A stretch of DNA of 64,000 nt from Rhodococcus sp. KBS0724 (GCF_005938745.2 NZ_VCBX02000001.1:3134001-3198000), one strand, 5' to 3'. Shown: positions 51,593 to 62,196, numbered from the stretch's first letter. Notes: generated from the sequence alone by a model not told the origin. Numbers and translations are program-made.

Positions 51593-52493
51593 ATGTCACC
51601 TTCTCGAGGCCGGCCAGTGCCTCTTCGTAGATTTCGTCAGGATCGAGTCGACGCAGTTCCTCGGCGAGGCAATCGCGAGTCTCCCGGCGACCAAGCGACA
51701 CAAGCGCATCCGGCTGACCCGTCCGGATCAGTGTTGCGGTGGTGCCTTCCTGCGGGCGGCTGATGGAGATGCTGCGCGTCTCGAGCTTCAACTCCACATT
51801 CAGCGCGCCGGTGCGGCGGTACACCGGAACTCCGGTCTTTGCCGCCAGCCAGCCGGCCAGAATATCCAGTGCCGGTTCGGTTTTCAGGCCTGACACCACC
51901 GCGGAGGTGACATTCTCATGCGGCGGAAGATCGAGCGCCGACGCGAGAAGTGCACGCCAGTACGTGACGCGGCTCCACGCCAGATCGGTGTCCCCGGCGG
52001 TGTACGACGCGAGTCGTCCCTTGATGGTGGCCGTCGGATCAGGTGCTCCGGTGGCGTCGGTGATACGACGAACTGCGAGCTTGCCCACCGGATCCTTGGC
52101 CGGAATCGCGGGAGCCTCGAGCGGCCACCATGCGACAACCGGGGTATCCGGCAGCAGGAACGGGATGACAACACTGCTCTCGTGATCCGCCAACGGACCG
52201 TAGAGACGTAGCACCACAACTTCCGAGGCGCCGGCGTCGCCGCCGACCCGGATCTGAGCGTCGAGGCGCGGCTCGCTCTGCTCGTCGCCGCGCAGCAGCA
52301 CGATGACGCGACACGGGTGCTCGCGGCTTGCTTCGTTGGCTGCCTCGATCGCTTCTTCGGCGTTGCCGGTGTCGCGGGTGCAGACAACAAGAGTCAACAC
52401 ACGACCCAAGGTGACGGCGCCGCCGGTCTTACGAACCTCGACCAGTTTCTTACTGACCTGGACCGTGGTGGTTGACGGCAAATCGAGAATCAC
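51585..52493 (-). CDS. opcA: Glucose-6-phosphate dehydrogenase assembly protein OpcA
   Basis: Actinobacterial and cyanobacterial protein needed for assembly or redox activation of glucose-6-phosphate dehydrogenase. The 302-residue product starts at GTG 52493, [20 protein letters not shown], with GGAGG eight bases upstream, the usual family start; a longer ATG start at 52508 was rejected. [14 protein letters not shown] and [11 protein letters not shown] are characteristic. It overlaps the zwf stop by one base (TAGTG) and pgl by eight, implying translational coupling. Confidence 0.94.
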   Translation of the reverse strand: MILDLPSTTTVQVSKKLVEVRKTGGAVTLGRVLTLVVCTRDTGNAEEAIEAANEASREHPCRVIVLLRGDEQSEPRLDAQIRVGGDAGASEVVVLRLYGPLADHESSVVIPFLLPDTPVVAWWPLEAPAIPAKDPVGKLAVRRITDATGAPDPTATIKGRLASYTAGDTDLAWSRVTYWRALLASALDLPPHENVTSAVVSGLKTEPALDILAGWLAAKTGVPVYRRTGALNVELKLETRSISISRPQEGTTATLIRTGQPDALVSLGRRETRDCLAEELRRLDPDEIYEEALAGLEKVTYE

Positions 52494-54037
52494 TAGGGTC
52501 GCCTCCATTCGCGTCCGGTGCGGTTCAACATTTCGTCGGCAGACTCCGGTCCCCAGGTGCCGGCCTCGTACGGGTCCGGCTTGCCGCCGGCAGCCCAATG
52601 TTCGAGGACGGGATCGAGGATCTCCCAAGACAATTCGACTTCGGCGTTCACCGGGAACAGTGACGGTTCGCCGAGCAGGACATCGAGGATGAGCCGCTCG
52701 TACGCTTCGGGGGACGACTCGGTGAAAGCCTGGCCGTACGAGAAGTCCATGTTGACGTCGCGTACTTCCATGCTCGATCCCGGAACCTTCGATCCGAAGC
52801 GCATGGTGACGCCTTCATCGGGCTGCACCCGGATGACCAACGCGTTCTGGCCGAGATCGTCGGTCATGGTCTTGTCGAACGGCAGGTGCGGCGCACGCTT
52901 GAACACCACGGCGATCTCCGTGACCCTGCGTCCCAGACGCTTACCGGTGCGCAGGTAGAACGGAACACCAGCCCAACGTCGAGTATCGACCTCGAGGGTG
53001 ATGGCCGCATACGTCTCGGTGATGGAATCAGCTGCGAAGCCGTCCTCTTCGAGAAGCCCGACAACCGGGAGGCCGCCCTGCCAACCGCCCGTGTACTGGC
53101 CACGGGCGGTGGTCTCGTCGAGAGGTTCCGCGAGCCTGGTGGCGGAGAGGACCTTGATCTTCTCCGCTTGCAGGTTGAGCGGCTCGAAGCTGATGGGCTC
53201 TTCCATCGCAGTGAACGCCAGCAGTTGCAGCAAGTGGTTCTGGATGACGTCGCGAGCGGCGCCGATGCCGTCGTAGTACCCGGCGCGACCACCGAGACCG
53301 ATGTCCTCGGCCATCGTGATCTGAACGTGGTCGACGTAGTGCGCGTTCCAGATCGGATCGAACAACTGGTTCGCGAAACGCAAAGCCAGAATGTTCTGAA
53401 CCGTTTCCTTGCCGAGGTAGTGGTCGATACGGAAGACCGTGTCCTCGGGGAACACCTTGTTGACCACTGCGTTCAGTTCACGAGCACTCTCGAGATCGTG
53501 ACCGAACGGCTTCTCGATGACAACGCGTCGCCACTGGCCTTCTTCTGCCTGGGCAAGCCCGGATGACGACAACTGCTCGAGAACCTGCGGGAAATCATCC
53601 GGCGGGATCGCGAGGTAGAAGCCGTGATTGCCACCGATGCCCCGCTCGGTGTCGAGCGTGGCCAACGTGTCGGCCAGGTTCGTGAAGCCCTCGGAATCGT
53701 CGAAGTTGCCCTTGACGAATCGGATGCCGTCCGCCAGCCGCTCCCACACGCTCTGACGGAACTTGGTGCGAGCACCGTCCTTGACCGCTTCGAGGACGAC
53801 GTTCGCGAAGTCCTCGTCCGTCCAGTCACGCCGGGCGAACCCGACCAGAGCGAATCCGGGCGGCAACAGTCCACGGTTGGCGAGGTCGTAGACGGCGGGC
53901 ATGAGCTTGCGCCTGGCGAGGTCGCCGGTGACCCCGAAGATCACCAGGGCGCAGGGCCCCGCAATGTGCGGAAGCCGTTTGTCGGTGCTGTCCCGAAGGG
54001 GATTCACCCAATCTGATGCCGCCGCGGAATCGCTCAC
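52493..54037 (-). CDS. zwf: Glucose-6-phosphate 1-dehydrogenase
   Basis: First enzyme of the oxidative pentose phosphate pathway, NADP-reducing. The 514-residue protein starts GTG 54037, five bases after the tal stop, with IFGVTGDLARRKLMPAVYDL (NADP motif), the active-site RIDHYLGKETVQN, EKPFGHDL and late WEILDPVLEHW. A longer frame to 54253 lies within tal and was rejected. OpcA, its assembly partner, is the next gene. Confidence 0.96.
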   Translation of the reverse strand: MSDSAAASDWVNPLRDSTDKRLPHIAGPCALVIFGVTGDLARRKLMPAVYDLANRGLLPPGFALVGFARRDWTDEDFANVVLEAVKDGARTKFRQSVWERLADGIRFVKGNFDDSEGFTNLADTLATLDTERGIGGNHGFYLAIPPDDFPQVLEQLSSSGLAQAEEGQWRRVVIEKPFGHDLESARELNAVVNKVFPEDTVFRIDHYLGKETVQNILALRFANQLFDPIWNAHYVDHVQITMAEDIGLGGRAGYYDGIGAARDVIQNHLLQLLAFTAMEEPISFEPLNLQAEKIKVLSATRLAEPLDETTARGQYTGGWQGGLPVVGLLEEDGFAADSITETYAAITLEVDTRRWAGVPFYLRTGKRLGRRVTEIAVVFKRAPHLPFDKTMTDDLGQNALVIRVQPDEGVTMRFGSKVPGSSMEVRDVNMDFSYGQAFTESSPEAYERLILDVLLGEPSLFPVNAEVELSWEILDPVLEHWAAGGKPDPYEAGTWGPESADEMLNRTGREWRRP

Positions 54038-54041
54038 AGGC

Positions 54042-55166
54042 TCAGCTCTTCTGGGTTGCTGCGCGGAGCTGCTCGGCAGTCGCGTCGAGCAACTCGTTCC
54101 ACGACACCTCGAACTTGTCGACGCCCTCGGTCTCGAGGACCTTGAACACGTCCGGGAGATCGATGCCGACGGCTGCGAGCTGATCGAAGACTGCCTGCGA
54201 CTCCTGAGCGGTGCCCGAGATGGTGTCACCCGTGATCTCACCGTGGTCGGCAAGAGCGTCGAGCGTCTTCTCCGGCATGGTGTTGACCGTGTTGGGTGCT
54301 ACCAACTCCGTGACGTACAGGGTGTCCGGGTAGTCGGGGTTCTTCACACCCGTCGACGCCCACAGCGGACGCTGCGCCTTGGCGCCGTCAGCCAGGAGTG
54401 CCTGGAAGCGCGGCTGCACCTCGAAGACCTGCTGGTACGCGTTGTACGCCAGACGAGCGTTTGCGAGTGCAGCCTTGCCGCGAAGCTCGAGAGCCTCCGG
54501 CGTGCCGATCGCCGTGAGGCGGTTGTCGATCTCGGAATCCACACGGGAAACGAAGAACGACGCAACCGACTCGATGGACGAGATGTCGCGGCCCGCAGCC
54601 TTCGCGGTGTCCAAACCTTCGAGGTACGCACCCATGACGGCTTCGTAGCGCTCGACCGAGAAGATCAACGTGACGTTGACGCTGATGCCTTCACCGATCA
54701 CCTTGGCGATGGCGGGAATGCCGGCCAGCGTCGCGGGGATCTTGATGAGGACGTTCGGGCGGTCGACGATCTTGTGCAGCTCGATCGCCTGCGCGACAGT
54801 CGCGTCGGTGTCGTGTGCCAGACGAGGATCAACCTCGATGGACACACGGCCGTCGACGCCGTTCGACGCCTCGAACTGCGGAGCCAGAATGTCGCACGCA
54901 GCGCGCACGTCATCGGTGGTGACTGCCGTGATGGTGGCGTCGACGTCAGCGCCGCGCTGGGCCAGTTCACGAACCTGAGCGTCGTAGTCCGAGCCCTTGG
55001 ACAGTGCTGCCTGGAAGATCGACGGGTTGGTGGTGACACCCACGATGGACTTGGTGTCGATCAGGTTCTGCAGGTTTCCGGACTGGATGCGATCTCGCGA
55101 AAGATCGTCAAGCCAGATGGAAACTCCTGCAGCGGAGAGCTTTTCGGTGTTCACATTCTGAGTCAT
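54042..55166 (-). CDS. tal: Transaldolase
   Basis: Transfers a dihydroxyacetone unit between sugar phosphates in the non-oxidative pentose phosphate branch. The 374-residue protein starts ATG 55166, after AAGGGA on the minus strand and five bases beyond the tkt stop; [20 protein letters not shown], the Schiff-base lysine segment [25 protein letters not shown] and [10 protein letters not shown] are seen. The huge in-frame extension to 55679 overlaps tkt and is not real. Confidence 0.96.
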   Translation of the reverse strand: MTQNVNTEKLSAAGVSIWLDDLSRDRIQSGNLQNLIDTKSIVGVTTNPSIFQAALSKGSDYDAQVRELAQRGADVDATITAVTTDDVRAACDILAPQFEASNGVDGRVSIEVDPRLAHDTDATVAQAIELHKIVDRPNVLIKIPATLAGIPAIAKVIGEGISVNVTLIFSVERYEAVMGAYLEGLDTAKAAGRDISSIESVASFFVSRVDSEIDNRLTAIGTPEALELRGKAALANARLAYNAYQQVFEVQPRFQALLADGAKAQRPLWASTGVKNPDYPDTLYVTELVAPNTVNTMPEKTLDALADHGEITGDTISGTAQESQAVFDQLAAVGIDLPDVFKVLETEGVDKFEVSWNELLDATAEQLRAATQKS

Positions 55167-55171
55167 CGAGA

Positions 55172-57274
55172 TCATCCCTTCACAGCGGCGAGGGAGCGCT
55201 TCGCGGCTTCGACAGTCTTGTCGGCCGTGATGCCGAACTCCCGGTACAAGGTCTTGTAATCGGCGGAAGCGCCGTAATGCTCGAGCGAGACAGCCTGGCC
55301 GGCGTCTCCGAGGATGCGCCACCACGGCATTGCGATACCGGCTTCGACGGACACGCGGGCACGGACGGCCGGAGGAATGACCTCGTCGCGGTATGCCTGA
55401 TCCTGCTCGAGGAACCAATCGAGGCAGGGAACCGACACAACCCGTGTTGCGACGCCCTGAGCTTCGAGGGTCTCGCGGGCCTCGGTGGCGAGGTGCAGTT
55501 CGGAACCGGTGGCCAGCAGAATGACCTCGGGTGCACCGTTGGCGGCATCGGCGAGCACGTATGCGCCACGCTTGACGCCCGCGGCTGCCTTTTCCTTGGT
55601 GCCTTCGAGAACCGGGACATCCTGGCGGGTGAGTGCCAGAGCGGTCGGGCCCGTCTTGTGTTCGAGCGCTGCCTGCCATGCGAACGACGTCTCGTTGGCG
55701 TCACCCGGACGAACGACGGAGAGGTTCGGGATGGCGCGCAGAGCAGCGAGGTGCTCGACCGGCTGGTGCGTCGGGCCGTCTTCGCCGAGTCCGATGGAGT
55801 CGTGGGTCCACACGTACGTGACCGGCGTCTTCATCAGAGCGGCGAGGCGAACAGCCGGACGCATGTAGTCGGAGAACACCATGAACGTTCCGCCGTAGGG
55901 GCGGGTCGGGCCGTGCAGCGCGATGCCGTTGAGGATCGAGCCCATCGCGTGCTCACGGATACCGAAGTGGAGCGTGCGGCCGTACGGCTTTGCGTTCCAG
56001 TCGTTGGTGGAGATGGAGTACGGACCGAAGGAGTCCGCACCCTTGATGGTGGTGTTGTTGCTGCCGGCGAGGTCGGCCGAGCCGCCCCACAGCTCGGGCA
56101 GGATCGGGCCGAGCGCGTTGAGCGCCGAACCGGAAGCCTTACGAGTCGCGACGCCCTTGGCATCGGGCTCGTACGTCGGGAGAGCGTCGGCCCAGCCGGC
56201 GGGGAACTCACCGGCGAACAGACGGTCGAAGAGGTCCTTACGCTCGGACTCGCGCGCCGCCCACGCGTCGAACTCGACCTGCCACGCCTTGCGTGCGTCG
56301 GCTCCGCGGGAGACGACCTCACGTGCGTGAGCCAAAGCGTCGGCGTCGACGTCGAACGACTTGGCCGGATCGAAGCCGAGAGCTTCCTTGACAGCCGCAA
56401 CTTCGTCGGCGCCCAGAGCGGAGCCGTGAACGTCGCCGGTGTTCATCTTCTTCGGAGCGGGGAAACCGATGATCGTACGGAGCAGAATGATCGACGGACG
56501 ATCGACGACGGCCTTTGCCGCTGCGACTGCGTCGAGAATGCCGGAGACATTCTCACCACCCTCGACATGCTGAACGTGCCAGCCGTATGCCTGGTAGCGC
56601 TTGCCGACGTCTTCACCGAGAGCGATGGTGGTGTCGTGCTCGATGGAGATCTTGTTGTCGTCGTAGAAGACGATGAGGTTGCCCAGTTCCTGGACACCAG
56701 CGAGCGACGATGCCTCGGACGTGACGCCTTCCTCGATGTCACCGTCGGACGCGATCACGTAGATGTGATGGTCGAAGGGGGAGGAACCGACCGGGGTTTC
56801 CGGATCGAACAATCCACGCTCACGACGAGAAGCCATTGCCATGCCGACTGCGGACGCGAGGCCCTGGCCCAGCGGACCCGTCGTCATCTCGACGCCGACG
56901 GTGTGACCGAACTCCGGGTGACCCGGAGTGAGAGCGCCCCACGTGCGGAGAGCTTCGAGGTCTGCCAATTCGAGGCCGTAACCCGAGAGGTAGAGCTGCG
57001 TGTACAGCGTCAGAGACGAGTGGCCACACGAAAGGATGAAGCGGTCACGCCCAACCCATTCCGCATCCGACGGATCGTGGCGCATGACACGCTGGAACAA
57101 GGTGTATGCCAACGGCGCCAAGCTCATTGCGGTTCCGGGGTGGCCGTTGCCGACCTTCTGAACCGCATCAGCGGCGAGCACGCGGGCGGTATCGACAGCC
57201 TTCGTGTCCAGGTCGGTCCAGTCCGAGGGGTGGACTGGTTGTGTGAGGACGTGGATCTCGTCTGTGATCGACAC
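55172..57274 (-). CDS. tkt: Transketolase
   Basis: Thiamine diphosphate enzyme that transfers two-carbon units in the pentose phosphate pathway. The 700-residue protein starts GTG 57274 after AGGAGA; motifs are [35 protein letters not shown], the ThDP-binding GDGDIEEG-like [29 protein letters not shown] and [16 protein letters not shown]. It is the first gene of the five-gene minus-strand operon and diverges from ctaB. Confidence 0.97.
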   Translation of the reverse strand: MSITDEIHVLTQPVHPSDWTDLDTKAVDTARVLAADAVQKVGNGHPGTAMSLAPLAYTLFQRVMRHDPSDAEWVGRDRFILSCGHSSLTLYTQLYLSGYGLELADLEALRTWGALTPGHPEFGHTVGVEMTTGPLGQGLASAVGMAMASRRERGLFDPETPVGSSPFDHHIYVIASDGDIEEGVTSEASSLAGVQELGNLIVFYDDNKISIEHDTTIALGEDVGKRYQAYGWHVQHVEGGENVSGILDAVAAAKAVVDRPSIILLRTIIGFPAPKKMNTGDVHGSALGADEVAAVKEALGFDPAKSFDVDADALAHAREVVSRGADARKAWQVEFDAWAARESERKDLFDRLFAGEFPAGWADALPTYEPDAKGVATRKASGSALNALGPILPELWGGSADLAGSNNTTIKGADSFGPYSISTNDWNAKPYGRTLHFGIREHAMGSILNGIALHGPTRPYGGTFMVFSDYMRPAVRLAALMKTPVTYVWTHDSIGLGEDGPTHQPVEHLAALRAIPNLSVVRPGDANETSFAWQAALEHKTGPTALALTRQDVPVLEGTKEKAAAGVKRGAYVLADAANGAPEVILLATGSELHLATEARETLEAQGVATRVVSVPCLDWFLEQDQAYRDEVIPPAVRARVSVEAGIAMPWWRILGDAGQAVSLEHYGASADYKTLYREFGITADKTVEAAKRSLAAVKG

Positions 57275-57491
57275 TGGCAGATGTCTCCTGACATTGTGTA
57301 CGTGGATTGCGAGGGGAGAGGTGTCCCTCCGCTGCGTCACCTAGCCTAATGGTCCTGGCTGTCCGGGTCGATTCGGTTCCACGATGGCCGCGGTCTACCA
57401 TCGTCCGTAGTAGAAAATGCGATAGTCCAGAAAAGTGTCAGCAGTGTGTCGTGAAGAGATAGTGCGGTAACGCGTGGTGCAAGGAGAGAAC

Positions 57492-58475
57492 GTGCGGACA
57501 GGGCAACAGCCGAGCGGACATGGCTTCGGCAGCCCCGGAGCAGCCCCGCGGGCGACCAATCAGAACACCGTTCTGGGTCGCGCTTTGGGAAAGGTTCTGG
57601 CGTACATCGCGCTCACGAAGCCGCGAGTCATCGAATTGCTTCTGGTGGCAACAATTCCGGCGATGCTCATGGCAGATCGCGGAAACGTCGACCTGTGGCT
57701 GGTGCTGAGCACCCTTTTCGGTGGATGGATGGGCGCTGCGAGCGCGAACTCCCTCAACTGCGTTGTCGACGCGGATATCGACAAGGTCATGAAGCGCACA
57801 GCGAAGCGTCCGCTGGCCCGTGAAGCCGTCCCGACGCGCAACGCGCTGGTATTCGGCCTCGTGCTCGGACTGGCGTCGTTCCTGTGGCTGTGGTGGCGCG
57901 CGAACCTGCTGGCCGGTGTCCTCGTTGTCATCACCATCGCGTTCTACGTCCTGATCTACACCATGGTGCTCAAGCGCCGTACGTGGCAGAACGTCGTCTG
58001 GGGCGGTGCTGCCGGCTGCATGCCCGTCTTGGTCGGTTGGGCTGCCGTCACCGGTTCACTCAGCTGGGAACCGTTTGTTCTGTTCCTGATCATCTTCTTC
58101 TGGACGCCGCCCCACACGTGGGCTCTCGCCATGCGTTACAAAGAGGACTACAAGGCAGCCGGCGTCCCGATGCTCCCGGTCATCGCGACCGAAGAGCACG
58201 TCACCAAGCAGATCTTGTTCTACAGCTGGGCAATGGTTGTCACCAGCTTGATCCTCGTTCCCGCAGCCGGTCTCGTCTACGCGATCGTTGCTGTGCTGGC
58301 CGGTGCCTGGTTCCTGCTCCTCGCACACCAGCTGTACCGCGGAGTGCGCGGCGGCGCTGAGGTCAAGCCCCTCAAGCTGTTCCTGCAGTCCAACAACTAC
58401 CTGTCTGTGCTGTTTGTCGGTCTGGCTATCGACTCGGTGCTGGGACTGCAGACGATCAGCGAAATGTTCAGCTGA
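57492..58475 (+). CDS. ctaB: Protoheme IX farnesyltransferase (heme O synthase)
   Basis: Membrane prenyltransferase that converts heme B to heme O for cytochrome aa3 oxidase. The 327-residue protein has seven to nine hydrophobic segments and the prenyl-diphosphate/metal motif [19 protein letters not shown] in the first cytoplasmic loop, then [20 protein letters not shown] and [17 protein letters not shown] 57492 is placed five bases after AAGGAG (57481-57486); an upstream GTG at 57474 is less likely. CtaA acts after it, and both genes are in this window. Confidence 0.95.
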   Translation: MRTGQQPSGHGFGSPGAAPRATNQNTVLGRALGKVLAYIALTKPRVIELLLVATIPAMLMADRGNVDLWLVLSTLFGGWMGAASANSLNCVVDADIDKVMKRTAKRPLAREAVPTRNALVFGLVLGLASFLWLWWRANLLAGVLVVITIAFYVLIYTMVLKRRTWQNVVWGGAAGCMPVLVGWAAVTGSLSWEPFVLFLIIFFWTPPHTWALAMRYKEDYKAAGVPMLPVIATEEHVTKQILFYSWAMVVTSLILVPAAGLVYAIVAVLAGAWFLLLAHQLYRGVRGGAEVKPLKLFLQSNNYLSVLFVGLAIDSVLGLQTISEMFS

Positions 58476-58493
58476 CCGCCTGCAGTCACGAAT

Positions 58494-59459
58494 TCACGGA
58501 ATCAGCACTATCGATCCCGTAGTTGCCCGGCCTTCCAGATCTCGATGAGCCTGGGCGGCGTCTGCCAACGGATACTGCGCGCCAACCCGGATTTTCAAGG
58601 TGCCCGCAGCTACGGCATCGAAGACGTCTCCGGCTCGCCAACGCAGTTCCTCGGGCGTGCGAATGTAATGAGCCAGGGTCGGCCGCGTCAGGAATAGTGA
58701 ACCCGAGCTGTTGAGCCGTTGCGGATCAACCGGCGGCACCGCGCCACTGGCGGCGCCGAACAATGCGACGGTCCCGCGGATTCGCACCGACGCAAGGCTT
58801 GCGTCGAACGTCGTTGCACCCACACCGTCGTAGGCCACAGCGACACCTTCGCCGCCGGTCAGCTCACGTACCCGGGCCGCGATGTCGTCCTCGTACCGCA
58901 GAACTTCCGACGCACCGGCCTCGCGCGACAGTTGCTCTTTGGCGTCCGACGAGACCGTCGTGATGACCCGAGCGCCGAGAGTCACCGCCATCTGCGTGAG
59001 GATCAGTCCGACGCCGCCGGCACCGGCGTGCACGAGGACGGTGTCACCTGCCTGGATCGGGTAGGTCGACGTGGAGAGGTAATGCGCGGTCATTCCCTGC
59101 AGAAGCGCTGATGCAGCGACGGAGGCAGGAACACCATCGGGAACTTTTACTGCGACAGTGGACGAAACAGCCACCTTTTCGGCATAACTTGCGGTTGCCG
59201 CCGCCCACGCCACCCGCTCGCCGACGGCGAACTCCGTAACCTCGGAGCCGACTGCCTCGACGATTCCGGTTCCCTCGTCGCCCGGGATGTAGGGGAGATC
59301 GCGTGCGTACATCCCCATTCTGAAATAGGTGTCGATGAAGTTGACGCCGATAGCGTCGGTGCGGACGAGCAGATCGTGTGCACCGATCGTGGGTTCGGGT
59401 TGTTCGGACAGTGTGAGGACGTCTGGTCCACCGGTCTCGGAAACATGGATGGCTCGCAT
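58494..59459 (-). CDS. Quinone oxidoreductase (zinc-free MDR family)
   Basis: A 321-residue NADPH-dependent quinone reductase-like enzyme of the medium-chain superfamily. The cofactor-binding segment is LVHAGAGGVGLILTQMAV; GVNFIDTYFRMGMY and PGDEGTGIVEAVG are family signatures; zinc-binding cysteine residues are lacking as in quinone reductases. It lies between ctaB and a small conserved protein, the arrangement also found in mycobacteria (qor). Start ATG 59459; upstream ORF extension to 59501 is not conserved. Confidence 0.93.
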   Translation of the reverse strand: MRAIHVSETGGPDVLTLSEQPEPTIGAHDLLVRTDAIGVNFIDTYFRMGMYARDLPYIPGDEGTGIVEAVGSEVTEFAVGERVAWAAATASYAEKVAVSSTVAVKVPDGVPASVAASALLQGMTAHYLSTSTYPIQAGDTVLVHAGAGGVGLILTQMAVTLGARVITTVSSDAKEQLSREAGASEVLRYEDDIAARVRELTGGEGVAVAYDGVGATTFDASLASVRIRGTVALFGAASGAVPPVDPQRLNSSGSLFLTRPTLAHYIRTPEELRWRAGDVFDAVAAGTLKIRVGAQYPLADAAQAHRDLEGRATTGSIVLIP

Positions 59460-59543
59460 CTTTTCTGTTCTACACCTGAGGCCGCACAGACTCAGCCCCA
59501 TGCCTCATGTTGCCTGCGCACTACCGACCAGTATTGTCGAGCT

Positions 59544-59912
59544 ATGAGCACCGATACCGAGAAGTCGGACGCCACACCGTCCGCGACCGCGCCGGAACTT
59601 CCGAAGTCGACGGTCAAAGCGATCACCAAGTTCGTCGCCGAACACGGCGGCTCCGCCAGTGCTGTGATTCAGCCAGTTGGCATTGTCGGGGTGCGCATCA
59701 CCCTCGTGGGTGCCGACGGCATTCTCGGTGACCAGGTGGTCAAGGATCTGGCTACGGCAAACGCTGTGGTCGCGTCTTTCGACAACGTCACCGTCGCCGA
59801 GTGGGAACGCGAACTGACGAGCGTCGTCACGCCGGCCGACGGCCACTTCAAGAAGATGGCCGGGTGGGTTGCCCACCAGACACGCTTCCCGAAGGCCCGC
59901 AACGGCGCCTGA
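59544..59912 (+). CDS. Small conserved actinobacterial protein
   Basis: A 122-residue soluble protein starting MSTDTEKSDATPSATAPEL with a Thr/Pro-rich N-terminal 25 residues, then a compact domain, TVKAITKFVAEHGGSAS and VGIVGVRITLVGADGILGDQVV, ending HFKKMAGWVAHQTRFP. A similar small protein occupies this place next to ctaA in mycobacteria. Function unknown. A clear terminator follows ten bases after its stop. Confidence 0.8.
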   Translation: MSTDTEKSDATPSATAPELPKSTVKAITKFVAEHGGSASAVIQPVGIVGVRITLVGADGILGDQVVKDLATANAVVASFDNVTVAEWERELTSVVTPADGHFKKMAGWVAHQTRFPKARNGA

Positions 59913-59920
59913 GTTGATGA

Positions 59921-59961
59921 TTGCGGCGAAGTTCTACACCTGAGGTGGGACTTCGCCGCAA
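59921..59961. terminator. Terminator between convergent small protein and MerR genes
   Basis: TTGCGGCGAAGT (59921-59932) and ACTTCGCCGCAA (59950-59961) form a perfect 12-bp stem. It sits between a plus-strand stop at 59912 and the minus-strand MerR stop at 59971, so it probably works both ways. Confidence 0.82.
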
Positions 59962-59970
59962 TTCGCTTGT

Positions 59971-60600
59971 CTAGTCGGTTTTATCGAGTCTGAAACTGGC
60001 AGCTTCCAGCGCGAGGCGCCGCACTTCGACTAGAGCTCGCTCGTAGATCACTGTCCCGATGAGCATTGTCTCGATGGCAGCAGTGCGATCCGGCATCGAT
60101 CGAGCGTAGTGAACTTCGGCTTCGGCAGTTTGGTCGACGAAGTCTGCGGACGCGTCGAAATCCGTTGGTGCTGCGGGGAAACCGAACCGACGCAATGTCG
60201 CGATGAGTTCCGCGAGTCGGTACGGGGCCGGAGCGTCGTCCTCAATTCTCCAATTCCTGGCCTTCAGCCACGCCTGCACCTCGTCGTACGCTGCTCCGAT
60301 ATCGGCGGACGGGTTGTCGGTGGGAATTTCGTCGAGACCGTGCATCACCGCCCCGAATGCGTCGTGCATCGGGGTTGTTTCGTCTTCCATCGCGGCCAAC
60401 GTGGCTCGTACTTTCGAGATCGACAACCCTCCGATATCGATCAGGGAACGTATCAGCCGGAGGCGCCTCACGTGCTGCTCGCTATAGACGGCCTGGTTGG
60501 CAGCTGATTGCTGACCACTGGTGAGTAGACCCTCGCGCAAGTAGTACTTGATCGAAGCGATCGATACTCCACTTCGGGCGCTGAGCTCGGAGATTCTCAC
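59971..60600 (-). CDS. MerR family transcriptional regulator
   Basis: A 209-residue regulator with the N-terminal MerR helix-turn-helix, ISELSARSGVSIASIKYYLR and a winged segment to VRRLRLIRSLIDIGGLSI, followed by a long C-terminal domain without the cysteines of metal sensors. GTG 60600 has AAGGG eight bases upstream on this strand, preferred over the longer frame to 60636. It is divergent from the DUF4188-like gene with a long palindromic region between them. Confidence 0.88.
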   Translation of the reverse strand: MRISELSARSGVSIASIKYYLREGLLTSGQQSAANQAVYSEQHVRRLRLIRSLIDIGGLSISKVRATLAAMEDETTPMHDAFGAVMHGLDEIPTDNPSADIGAAYDEVQAWLKARNWRIEDDAPAPYRLAELIATLRRFGFPAAPTDFDASADFVDQTAEAEVHYARSMPDRTAAIETMLIGTVIYERALVEVRRLALEAASFRLDKTD

Positions 60601-60624
60601 AGTTCTACCCTTGACTTCACGCTT

Positions 60625-60670
60625 GGATAGTAGCACTATCCGTTATGGATAGAGATGCTATCCATAACGG
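60625..60670. promoter_or_regulatory. Palindromic operator region, MerR/DUF4188-like divergent pair
   Basis: GGATAGT-AGC-ACTATCC (60625-60641) and, overlapping its end, a perfect 13-bp-arm inverted repeat CCGTTATGGATAG (60640-60652) with CTATCCATAACGG (60658-60670). Both contain the GGATAG half-site. MerR regulators bind such dyads in the promoter spacer. Confidence 0.8.
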
Positions 60671-60698
60671 GCATGGAACTGCGAGGGACGGGCTTCTC

Positions 60699-61178
60699 AT
60701 GAATCGATATCAAGTTCGGAATGGCCGATACACCGCGGACGTCGACGGCGATTTTGTCGTCTTCCTCATCGGAATGAGATTCAACAAACTCTGGAAGATC
60801 CACAAGTGGTTCGGGCCGTTCCTGGCAATGCCTCGAATGCTCCGCGAACTACAGCGATCGCCGGACAAAGGGATGCTCGGAGCACGGATGTCCTGGGGTG
60901 GGCGCACGATAACCGTGATCCAGTACTGGCGAAGCTTCGATCACCTCGAAGCATTTGCGAAGAACCCGAACGATCCGCATCTGCCGGCGTGGAGAGCATT
61001 CAACCGAAGCGTCGGCAAAAGCGGTGACGTGGGTGTTTATCACGAGACCTACCGCGTCGGAAGCGGTCAGCACGAATCGGTTTACGTGAACATGCCCGTC
61101 ATGGGATTGGCCGAGGCCACCGCCTCCGCGCCGGTGGGGATGCGGCGCGACACCGCACGGGGGCGGATGCTCGACTGA
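60699..61178 (+). CDS. DUF4188-like protein, probably small heme/monooxygenase-like fold
   Basis: A 159-residue protein from ATG 60699, beginning MNRYQVRNGRYTADVDGDF and including IGMRFNKLWKIHKWFGPFLA, then MSWGGRTITVIQYWRSFDHLEAFAKN typical of DUF4188. A longer frame from 60645 would overlap the operator. GAGGG lies at 60683-60687. The divergent MerR is probably its regulator. A monooxygenase-like role is sometimes proposed from fold; nothing here proves it. Confidence 0.75.
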   Translation: MNRYQVRNGRYTADVDGDFVVFLIGMRFNKLWKIHKWFGPFLAMPRMLRELQRSPDKGMLGARMSWGGRTITVIQYWRSFDHLEAFAKNPNDPHLPAWRAFNRSVGKSGDVGVYHETYRVGSGQHESVYVNMPVMGLAEATASAPVGMRRDTARGRMLD

Positions 61179-61191
61179 CCGGCGGGTTGTT

Positions 61192-62163
61192 TCAGGCCGG
61201 CACGGCCGATGCCGCCGGAACGTCCTGTCTGATCTTTCCCGCTGCCCACACCGCAGCCGTTGCCGCTGTGCACAGACCCGCACCGGCGACATGCAGGATC
61301 ACGAGAATCTGCGGTACATCGGTGAAGTACTGAACAACGCCGATCAACGCCTGGGCGACAATCAGGGCCAACAGAACGTGCAAGCGCTTTTTGACGGCTG
61401 CCGATGTTCCGACTGCGTACAGGCCGAACGTCAGGCCGACGACCAAGGCCAGATAGCCGACAAGCATCTGTGAATGCAGATGCACCAAGGTGACGATCTC
61501 GACCTCGAGGCGCGGAACCGTTCGGTCGAGGCTCTTGTCACCTGCGTGCGGTCCGGCACCCGTCACGAGCGTTCCCGCAACCAGAACGCCGGCAAGCGCC
61601 ACACCGCTCAACGCCGCGAGCCAGCGAAGCGGTTTCGGCATCACGATCAGCGTGGTCGCGTCATCAGGTTCAGCGATCTTCGCGTACATGACTGTCGCGA
61701 TCCACACCATCAACATCGACGCGACCAAGTGAATGGCAACCGTCCACCACAGCAACCCCGTGAGGACGGTGATTCCGCCGATGATCGCCTGAATGACAGT
61801 GCCGAGCGGAATCATCCACGCGTACACAAGTACCTCCCGGCGACGACGCGCACGCGTTACCGCCAGAACAATCGCAGCCGCCACAATCACGACCACAAAC
61901 GTGAGCAGTCGGTTTCCGAACTCCACCATCTGATGGATGACCGCGACCTCACCATGGCCGACCGGAACAAAACTGCCCGGGAAGCACTGCGGCCAGGTCG
62001 GGCAACCCAGCCCCGACGCAGTCACACGCACAACCGCACCTGTGACAGCGATACCGCCCTGGGTCAAGATCACGATGAACGCGATGATCTTCTGCGTCTT
62101 CAGTGAGGGGAGAGGCAGTCGATCTACCAAGCTCAGAAATCCGGCATACACACGATTCACCAC
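61192..62163 (-). CDS. ctaA: Heme A synthase
   Basis: Membrane enzyme that oxidises heme O to heme A for the aa3-type cytochrome oxidase. The 323-residue protein has eight hydrophobic segments and the histidine landmarks HQMVEFGNRL, HLVASMLMVW, HLHSQMLVGYLA and a final HVAGAGLCTA, as well as the conserved GLGCPTWPQCFPG pair of cysteines on the outside. It is the partner of ctaB, seven kb upstream; a repeated sequence separates it from lexA. Confidence 0.95.
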   Translation of the reverse strand: MVNRVYAGFLSLVDRLPLPSLKTQKIIAFIVILTQGGIAVTGAVVRVTASGLGCPTWPQCFPGSFVPVGHGEVAVIHQMVEFGNRLLTFVVVIVAAAIVLAVTRARRRREVLVYAWMIPLGTVIQAIIGGITVLTGLLWWTVAIHLVASMLMVWIATVMYAKIAEPDDATTLIVMPKPLRWLAALSGVALAGVLVAGTLVTGAGPHAGDKSLDRTVPRLEVEIVTLVHLHSQMLVGYLALVVGLTFGLYAVGTSAAVKKRLHVLLALIVAQALIGVVQYFTDVPQILVILHVAGAGLCTAATAAVWAAGKIRQDVPAASAVPA

Positions 62164-62196
62164 GCCACGATCGTAGTTCCCCGTGAACTACGCAGC

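Noticed and set aside
53901..55259. 452-codon open frame opposite tal and zwf
   Set aside because: Antisense shadow of two conserved genes with no protein-like motif.
55277..57349. 690-codon open frame opposite tkt
   Set aside because: It is entirely antisense to a clearly functional transketolase and lacks any family motif; long antisense frames are common in high-GC DNA with third-position bias.
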